Assembly: GCF_036323475.1 (NCBI RefSeq)
Contig: NZ_AP028934.1
Span: forward strand, 744,001-808,000
DNA length: 64,000 nt
From: Solobacterium moorei
GTDB lineage: Bacteria; Bacillota_I; Bacilli_A; Erysipelotrichales; Erysipelotrichaceae
Reading direction: 5' to 3'
Of the stretch, positions 58,779 through 64,000 are shown piece after piece. Under the pieces are notes generated by a model that was not told where the DNA came from, did not search any database, and saw nothing but the letters and a program-made list of their open reading frames with translations. Position 1 is the stretch's first letter. The number at the start of each line of letters is the position of its first letter. A program made the translations under genes and the position numbers.

Positions 58779-58799
58779 TGTACGCATGAGGTGATATAC

Positions 58800-59378
58800 A
58801 TGAAAATCATAAAGAATGAAGAAATCAATGAGGACTTGTTTTCACAGATGATTCGTTTGGACCATGCGGTATGGCCATCAGATGATGAAAGTTACTTACC
58901 AGCTTCCTATTTACGTCGATTGTATGAAGGCTCAAAGGATGGATTGTTTTTTGCGGTAGATGATGAAGATCATTTGATTGGTTATCAAACATTAATTTTT
59001 GTGGATAAGGATAATTTTCAGAAATACTATGAGACTGGTGATTTCACGATTTTAAAAAATATTGGTATGAAGAAGGGGAATAATATCTTATATATCTATA
59101 CCGCCAATATCAAAGAAGAATACCAAGGTGGTGGTTGTATGAAAAAGATTGGAAAGGCAATAGCCTCTTGGCTAGTAGAGCAGGAAGAAAAGGGTTATCG
59201 TGTATCGGTTGCCTATGCGGAGGCGGTTACATCAGCAGGTGTAAAGACAGTCACTGGTGGATATGAGATGGAGCCAATGGAAGATGTAGATGAAACAGGT
59301 CTTGGCCATTACATTTTGAAGGATGGAATGAAAGCATATTGTAAGAAGATGCTAGAAGAAAGGCTCAATTTTCAGTGA
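58800..59378 (+). CDS. GNAT-like acetyltransferase with a 3' end altered by an insertion
   Basis: A 192-aa protein with a GNAT outline: RLYEGSKDGLFFAVDDEDHLIGYQTL (beta hairpin), ILYIYTANIKEEYQGGGCMKKIGKAI (acetyl-CoA motif of the QxGxG type, about 105-127) and VSVAYAEAVTSAGVKTVTGGYEM. Substrate unknown. RBS GAGGTGAT before ATG 58800. The last five codons (RLNFQ) and the stop lie in the MITE-like element that begins at 59363. Joining the flanks without the element gives an ending of MLEESD-stop instead, so the C-terminus was rewritten by insertion. Confidence 0.75.
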   Translation: MKIIKNEEINEDLFSQMIRLDHAVWPSDDESYLPASYLRRLYEGSKDGLFFAVDDEDHLIGYQTLIFVDKDNFQKYYETGDFTILKNIGMKKGNNILYIYTANIKEEYQGGGCMKKIGKAIASWLVEQEEKGYRVSVAYAEAVTSAGVKTVTGGYEMEPMEDVDETGLGHYILKDGMKAYCKKMLEERLNFQ

Positions 59379-59568
59379 AAGCTCCCTTTTAACGAAAGTG
59401 CCCTTTATTGAAGTGAACCCAATTAGGGCGCTTTTCCATTTACAGGTTTTGAATTTATATATTTTAAGCTATAATCTAAATAGATATTGGGCATTTTGAC
59501 CGCACGAAAAGTATACTTTCAAATGAAATTTTTTTGAATTTCTCTTGAAAGCTCCCTTTGAATATAAA

Positions 59569-60935
59569 GAGATGGTGCTGTTAGGGTCTGATGCTAATGG
59601 AGGATAGGTGTTAGATCAACTGCCTTGGGTGAAATGGGATGAAGGCGGTTTAGTTCTAACACCTTTTCGTTTAGTACTAGTTTGGCAATGCTGTAGGGTG
59701 ATTGGTAATTTAACTTCCTGCGTACATAATTATTTACCTGATTTGATACGAAATTGATGTCGTATTTTGTAAGGCTGTTCATACTGCATCCTTTTGGAAT
59801 CTTCTCTCTGAAGTGCTCGTGGTTCTTTTCACATTTGCCTTTGTCATCAGAACGTCTAGGCCTTGCGAAATAGATACTGATGAGTTTTTCTCCCGTTTCA
59901 GGGTCTGTCTCAAGCGATAGTGGATCATGGAACTCAGTGCCATTATCGGTGAGTATGATAGTGAACGTATCTTTGAATAAGTCGATGCCTAAGAAACTTT
60001 TGATAGTATCAAATAGATACGTTACCTCAAACATATTCTTGTGTCGTAAGAGAAAATATAATTGAAGATTGGAACGTCTGTGTAACAGGCTCAGTACACA
60101 CTTCTCATCGCTCCCTTTCTTCCCGATGATCGTATCCATTTCCCATACGTTTACATCTGGTCCTGCTGTTTCTAGGGCTGCTAGGAAGTCCTCGTATTTG
60201 CGTCCTTCGAGGAAATCGTAGTCAATCGATATAGGATGATGCCTTGAAGAACTGCGTTGCGTGTAGCGTACCTGACGTTTTAGGTCGATGTTTGAAATCC
60301 CGGGAATCTGGTGCTCACGAATGTATCTATATGCAGTAGAGGCGGATATATTCAGGTCGTTAGTATGGATAATCGTATCGATGGATTGCTTTTTAGGAAT
60401 ATTATTTTGAAATGCCTCCACGATAGATTTCATTTCTGCTTCGCTCTTGCGAGGTCCGGACCTCCATTCTAATTTGTCTTGCGTATATTTATCCTGTGCT
60501 ATTCGTGCGATGTAGAAGTACTTGGGAAGATGACATTTATGTATGTCAGGACAACCTGAACAGACATAAGGGAATCGCTCTATTCTCTCGCAAACGGGAT
60601 ATGAGACGAAGTCATCACATAGCTCGTTGCAGTCCTTATGCTTACAAGACTTACAATCACCGCTTATGCAATATGTGCATAAGCGATGTTTCTTACAAGA
60701 ATCTTGACGTCCACATTTGTTCGTCTTATTCGAGTGGACACGTACGACCCTGTGTGCTTTGATTTCTTCACGTACGCATTTCGGTGAATGATTGATAGAG
60801 AGTGCTATCTGTTTGAGTTTGATGTCGGAATGATTCAATAGAACTTCTATAGATTTACGTTCTTCTAAAGATAGATGTTTATAACCGCTGGCAACCATAT
60901 GATTGCCTCCTTTCTTGAACTGCCAGCACCATCTC
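59569..60935 (-). mobile_element. IS30-family insertion sequence
   Basis: A 1367-bp element with terminal inverted repeats GAGATGGTGCTG (59569-59580) and CAGCACCATCTC (60924-60935), flanked by TAAA on both sides (59565-59568 and 60936-60939) as a likely target duplication. It contains one intact transposase gene. Confidence 0.85.
59594..60898 (-). CDS. IS30-family transposase
   Basis: A 434-aa transposase. It has an N-terminal helix-turn-helix (YKHLSLEERKSIEVLLNHSDIKLKQIALSINHSPKCVREEI), a cysteine-rich segment (about 62-135, many C-x2-C pairs) that is larger than in classical IS30, and the DDE core: WEMDTIIGKKGSDEKCVL (first D), ILTDNGTEFHDPLSLE (second D), ARPRRSDDKGKCEKNHEHFREKIPKG (catalytic Glu). 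RBS AAAGGAGG before ATG 60898. Full length, so the element may be active. Confidence 0.93.
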   Translation of the reverse strand: MVASGYKHLSLEERKSIEVLLNHSDIKLKQIALSINHSPKCVREEIKAHRVVRVHSNKTNKCGRQDSCKKHRLCTYCISGDCKSCKHKDCNELCDDFVSYPVCERIERFPYVCSGCPDIHKCHLPKYFYIARIAQDKYTQDKLEWRSGPRKSEAEMKSIVEAFQNNIPKKQSIDTIIHTNDLNISASTAYRYIREHQIPGISNIDLKRQVRYTQRSSSRHHPISIDYDFLEGRKYEDFLAALETAGPDVNVWEMDTIIGKKGSDEKCVLSLLHRRSNLQLYFLLRHKNMFEVTYLFDTIKSFLGIDLFKDTFTIILTDNGTEFHDPLSLETDPETGEKLISIYFARPRRSDDKGKCEKNHEHFREKIPKGCSMNSLTKYDINFVSNQVNNYVRRKLNYQSPYSIAKLVLNEKVLELNRLHPISPKAVDLTPILH

Positions 60936-61120
60936 TAAAGACATCATATTAAAAAAGGGAACCTTCACCAATAATAAAATCAAAAGAGGAACTTTCAAAA
61001 ATAATTGAGGTGCTAGAAGAAAGTGATTAGATAATTATGGTTTTGTTGTTTTGATATTTACAGTGTATATTTATAAGCCTAGAATAGTACTGGTGAGCTT
61101 TTAAATCGAAGAGGGAAAAT

Positions 61121-61837
61121 ATGCGAGGACTCGGAACGATTATTAATATCATTTTAATTGTGCTAGCCGGTACATTTGGCTGCTCTTTTAGTTCTAAAAT
61201 GAAAGAAAAGATGCAGGAAACTCTATTTCTAGTCACGGGTGTTGCGGTTATTTTTATTGGTATTGCAGGTGCGATGGAACAGATGCTGTGTATTGAAAAT
61301 GGTAGATTATCGCCACGCAATATCATGATGGTAATCTGTTGTTTGGCAATTGGTGCTATAGTTGGCGAGCATTTTGACTTAGATGGAAAAATCAATCAGT
61401 TCGCAGACTATGTGAAAAAGAAAAGTAATAATGGAAACGATACAAAGTTTGTGGTGGCTTTTGTCAATACAAGTTGTGTCGTATGTATTGGGGCGATGGC
61501 AGTCATTGGTGCAATCAAAGATGGAGTGAATGGAGATATTACTGTACTAGCAGCCAAGGGTGTGATTGATTTTATCTTAGTCAGTGTAATGAGTGCCTCT
61601 CTTGGTAAGGGGTGTATGTTCTCGGCAATACCAGTCGCAATTTTTCAAGGTAGTATTACCGTGCTTGCGATGATGTTAAATTCTGTTGTGTCACCTGTTG
61701 CGTTAGATAATTTATCCTGTGTTGGATCTATCTTGATTTTCTGTGTTGGAATCAATATGGTATTTGACTGTAAGATACGGGTCGCCAATATTTTACCGGC
61801 AGTTGTCATTGCGGTTCTATGGGGTATGGTATTTTAA
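61121..61837 (+). CDS. DUF554 family membrane protein (YqgA/YdfK-like)
   Basis: A 238-aa membrane protein with about seven helices. GTIINIILIVLAGTFGC at the start, AIGAIVGEHFDLDGKINQFADYV in the first loop and FVNTSCVVCIGAMAVIGAIKDG are typical of DUF554. Usually proposed as a transporter, function unproven. AGAGGG 8 nt before the ATG. It lies directly right of the MITE-like element. Confidence 0.88.
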   Translation: MRGLGTIINIILIVLAGTFGCSFSSKMKEKMQETLFLVTGVAVIFIGIAGAMEQMLCIENGRLSPRNIMMVICCLAIGAIVGEHFDLDGKINQFADYVKKKSNNGNDTKFVVAFVNTSCVVCIGAMAVIGAIKDGVNGDITVLAAKGVIDFILVSVMSASLGKGCMFSAIPVAIFQGSITVLAMMLNSVVSPVALDNLSCVGSILIFCVGINMVFDCKIRVANILPAVVIAVLWGMVF

Positions 61838-61857
61838 AAAAGTCGAAAGACTTTTTT
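61836..61857 (+). terminator. Terminator of the DUF554 gene
   Basis: AAAAAAGTC-GAAA-GACTTTTTT, a 9-bp stem with GAAA loop that starts in the stop codon. Confidence 0.88.
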
Positions 61858-61904
61858 ATTTTTCCTAAAGTTTATAATCTCTAAACAAAAAGTTTAAAAA
61901 ACCA

Positions 61905-61932
61905 TTGATTTTCATCTTGAATTTCATATAAT
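61905..61932 (+). promoter_or_regulatory. Promoter of the XRE-cupin/potA operon
   Basis: TTGATT (61905-61910), 16-nt spacer, TATAAT (61927-61932). Start of transcription expected near 61939, upstream of the operator palindrome. Confidence 0.65.
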
Positions 61933-61959
61933 TATTATTGTTTTGTTACTGTTAATAAA

Positions 61960-61980
61960 TTGTTTAGTAAAACTAAACAA
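61960..61980 (+). promoter_or_regulatory. Operator palindrome, probable autoregulatory site
   Basis: TTGTTTAGT-AAA-ACTAAACAA, a perfect 9-bp inverted repeat located between promoter and ribosome site. The half-site CTAAACA recurs at 61881-61887, followed by AGTTTA, upstream of the promoter. XRE-cupin regulators commonly bind such palindromes. Confidence 0.7.
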
Positions 61981-61992
61981 ACAAGGAGGATT

Positions 61993-62535
61993 ATGATAGA
62001 TATCGGACATCGCATTAAGCAACTACGAATCAAGAATGATCTAACGCTGGAAGAATTAGCCTCAAGAACAGAACTTACGAAGGGCTTTTTGTCACAGTTA
62101 GAGCGTAACTTAACATCGCCATCCATTCAGACACTAGCAGATATTGCGGAAGCTCTTGGGGTTGATATGTCACGCTTTTTTGCAGAAGAGCATGAAGAAA
62201 AGATTGTCTTTACGCCAGAGGATGTGTTCATTGATGAACAGGATGGTGTGACAACACATTGGATTGTTCCAAATGCACAGAAGAATAATATGGAACCAAT
62301 CATCCTACAACTTCAACCTGGTGCTCGTTCAAAACAAATTGAACCGCATCAAGGAGAAGAGTTTGGATATGTATTAAGTGGACGTATTTATCTCGTAAGA
62401 GAGGGATACAAAAAAGGCGCTGTGGTAAGACGAGGGGATACATTCTATATCCGTGGGGACGTAGCGCACTATTTAGAAAATCGTGGTAAACAATCAGCAG
62501 AAGTGCTTTGGATTAGCACGCCACCAGAATTTTAG
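61993..62535 (+). CDS. XRE-family regulator with C-terminal cupin domain (PuuR-like)
   Basis: A 180-aa repressor-type protein. The helix-turn-helix is at about 5-60 ([36 protein letters not shown]) and a cupin_2 domain at about 105-178 ([45 protein letters not shown]). Such regulators sense small molecules, often polyamines, and control neighbouring transport genes. potA starts 13 nt downstream. The ATG at 61993 has AAGGAGG 5 nt upstream; the longer frame covers the operator and is rejected. Confidence 0.9.
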   Translation: MIDIGHRIKQLRIKNDLTLEELASRTELTKGFLSQLERNLTSPSIQTLADIAEALGVDMSRFFAEEHEEKIVFTPEDVFIDEQDGVTTHWIVPNAQKNNMEPIILQLQPGARSKQIEPHQGEEFGYVLSGRIYLVREGYKKGAVVRRGDTFYIRGDVAHYLENRGKQSAEVLWISTPPEF

Positions 62536-62548
62536 AGGGAGAATAGAC

Positions 62549-64000
62549 ATGGCAAAGAAATTGATTGAAGTAAAAAATGTTGTAAAAACTTTTGACAACC
62601 AAGTCGTATTAAAGGGAATCTCATTAGATATTTATGAAAATGAGTTCGTAACGCTACTTGGACCGTCTGGTTGTGGTAAGACAACGCTCTTACGTATTAT
62701 CGCGGGCTTTATTGAACCAACAGAAGGTCATGTCATCATGGATGGTGAGGATATCGCTCGCATTCCTGCATACAAGCGTGATGTAAATACAGTGTTCCAA
62801 CATTATGCATTGTTCCCACACTTAGATGTATATGATAATATTGCGTTTGGTTTAAAGATTAAGAAGCAGCCAAAGGATATCATCGACCAGAAAGTACGTC
62901 GTATGATTTCTCTTGTGGGTCTAGAAGGATTTGAACACCGTGATGTTACAATGATGTCAGGTGGACAACAACAGCGTGTAGCGATTGCGCGTGCGCTTGT
63001 AAATGAACCAAAGGTTCTATTATTAGATGAATCCTTGAGTGCGTTAGATAAGAATCTACGTAAGGAAATGCAGCTTGAATTAAAGGAAATTCAGCGTGAG
63101 GTAGGTATTACATTTATTTTTGTTACACACGATCAAGAAGAAGCTCTAACGATGTCTGACAAGATTGTTATCTTAAAGGATGGTGTCATCGAGCAGGTTG
63201 GTTCACCAACAGAAGTTTACAACGAACCAATTAATCAATACTGTGCACGTTTCATCGGTGACTCGAATATTATTGATGGTGTAATGAAGAAGGATAATCT
63301 TGTTAACTTTGATGATGTAGATTACAAGTGTGTAGACTATGGCTTTAGTGAGAATGAACCAGTCGATATTGTAATTCGTCCTGAGGATATCGATATCGTT
63401 GCTAGAAACCGTGGCTTGTTAAATGGTGAAGTAAAGTCTGTATTATTTAAGGGTGTTCACTATGAAGTGATTGTAGAAACATCATCTGGTACATCCAAGA
63501 CTGTTACCATGCACGTAACTGGAGAACATGATGTTATCAATAAAGAAGCGAAGGAACGTATTAGTGCATCTTCCTTTACGATGGACCTTGAAGACGTTGA
63601 TCAATTAACAGACTCTGAAGTTATCGCTCGTGCAAATGCGCAAGCATGGACAGATGAGGGTGAGGATGTTTCCTTAACACATGTAGAATATGATGTGAAG
63701 AAGGAAATTGGCACATATTCATGTACATTCGGTACAGGTGCAGGCACAAAGATTACGGTTAAGATCAATGTAGTAAAACCAACAGCGGTCGAAGATGTAG
63801 ATAATGAAGAAGGTATCCAGGCGTTCGATTTCTATCGTACAGTTGATGAAATCAAGGAATCTGTAGCGCTAGATACAGACTTAATTCGTTGGGCTGATGC
63901 ATATGCCTGGAATATTGAAGATGATTCTCGTGTTGAAATCTGGGATGTGAAGTATGACTTTGATGATGAAAACATCACAGAAGGTGATTACCAGATTACA
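62549..64000 (+). CDS. potA: Spermidine/putrescine ABC transporter ATPase PotA, with C-terminal extension; cut by window end
   Basis: Reads [20 protein letters not shown] from ATG 62549 after GAGGGAG, and is still open at the window edge (484 codons). Walker A is [10 protein letters not shown]-loop [10 protein letters not shown], signature [14 protein letters not shown] (Leu replaced by Met), Walker [12 protein letters not shown] (usual DEP is DES), H-loop [10 protein letters not shown]. The TOBE region follows ([12 protein letters not shown]). PotA is normally about 350-375 aa. Here from about residue 352 there are two copies, about 88 residues apart, of a unit: [14 protein letters not shown]...[16 protein letters not shown] and [14 protein letters not shown]...[18 protein letters not shown]. 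The extra repeats look like small beta domains. The PuuR-like gene upstream supports a polyamine role. Confidence 0.88.
   Translation, partial: MAKKLIEVKNVVKTFDNQVVLKGISLDIYENEFVTLLGPSGCGKTTLLRIIAGFIEPTEGHVIMDGEDIARIPAYKRDVNTVFQHYALFPHLDVYDNIAFGLKIKKQPKDIIDQKVRRMISLVGLEGFEHRDVTMMSGGQQQRVAIARALVNEPKVLLLDESLSALDKNLRKEMQLELKEIQREVGITFIFVTHDQEEALTMSDKIVILKDGVIEQVGSPTEVYNEPINQYCARFIGDSNIIDGVMKKDNLVNFDDVDYKCVDYGFSENEPVDIVIRPEDIDIVARNRGLLNGEVKSVLFKGVHYEVIVETSSGTSKTVTMHVTGEHDVINKEAKERISASSFTMDLEDVDQLTDSEVIARANAQAWTDEGEDVSLTHVEYDVKKEIGTYSCTFGTGAGTKITVKINVVKPTAVEDVDNEEGIQAFDFYRTVDEIKESVALDTDLIRWADAYAWNIEDDSRVEIWDVKYDFDDENITEGDYQIT

Larger units (their letters stand above)
59363..61010. mobile_element. 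MITE-like element (about 277 bp) split by an IS30 insertion
   Basis: The outer ends are imperfect inverted repeats: left GCTCAATTTTCAGTGAAAGC, right (complement) CCTCAATTATTTTTGAAAG, both continuing into TCC...TTTT. A 13-bp direct repeat TGCTAGAAGAAAG flanks it (59350-59362 and 61011-61023). Subterminal copies of a GAAAGCTCCCTTTT-like word occur near 59376, 59394 and 59547 and, inverted, near 60955 and 60985. Without the IS30, about 277 bp remain and no gene is left, hence MITE-like. Confidence 0.72.

Noticed and set aside
61960-61995. Upstream extension of the XRE-cupin frame (starting MFSKTK)
   Set aside because: It would translate the operator palindrome and lacks a ribosome site; the ATG at 61993 has AAGGAGG at good spacing.

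Overview
The window comes from a low-GC Gram-positive anaerobe, most likely of the Erysipelotrichaceae (Solobacterium/Bulleidia type). The evidence is a complete rRNA operon with a Firmicutes-like 16S and a short (~105 nt) 5S, strong GGAGG ribosome binding sites, CcpA-like cre sequences, lipobox lipoproteins, Rex, an [FeFe]-hydrogenase, an Ami-type oligopeptide importer, and a class B sortase with a Cna-B adhesin. The genus is an inference; no search was run.

Region by region. 1-9.1 kb (minus strand): a phosphatase, then a solute-binding lipoprotein, a YesM-type histidine kinase and a YesN/AraC-type response regulator that overlap one another (HptA/HptS/HptR-like order), followed behind a cre-controlled promoter by a binding protein, a two-domain permease and an ATPase (AfuABC/FbpABC-like). 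I read it as a sensing-plus-import locus, probably for phosphorylated sugars. 9.1-19.4 kb: [FeFe]-hydrogenase, an esterase overlapping a degenerate metallo-beta-lactamase/hotdog fusion, a DtxR/MntR regulator, a pseudouridine catabolism operon (psuK, psuG) carrying an AAC(3)-fold acetyltransferase, fRMsr, and mgtE behind a structured leader that looks bistable. 19.5-24.5 kb: rrn operon. 24.6-31.1 kb: tsaE-tsaB-rimI-tsaD, rex, asnS and an ABC-F ATPase. 31.2-38.2 kb: tRNA-Ser and oppABCDF. 38.3-42.2 kb: an IS110 element, a glutaredoxin-like gene, and a Y-family polymerase with its YolD partner. 42.3-51.2 kb: thioester/Cna-B adhesin with class B sortase, B3/4 protein, second mgtE, a spermidine-synthase-like protein and an ion transporter. 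51.3-52.6 kb: an internally deleted IS1595-type element and seven tRNAs. 52.6-56.5 kb: DUF3761 lipoprotein, a degenerate PfkB protein and a P-type ATPase. 56.5-61.0 kb: an accessory region with an IS1634-family element flanked by a 163-bp target duplication that doubled tRNA-Leu, and an IS30 element nested in a ~277-bp MITE-like element. 61.1-64 kb: DUF554 protein, a XRE-cupin regulator with a perfect operator palindrome, and the start of potA.

The strongest candidates for something new are the switch-like mgtE leader, the tRNA-Leu duplication, the nested MITE/IS30 insertion that rewrote the end of an acetyltransferase gene, two MalK/PotA-type ATPases with unusual extra domains, and the degenerate MBL/hotdog fusion. 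No CRISPR array, prophage or recognisable defence system was seen.
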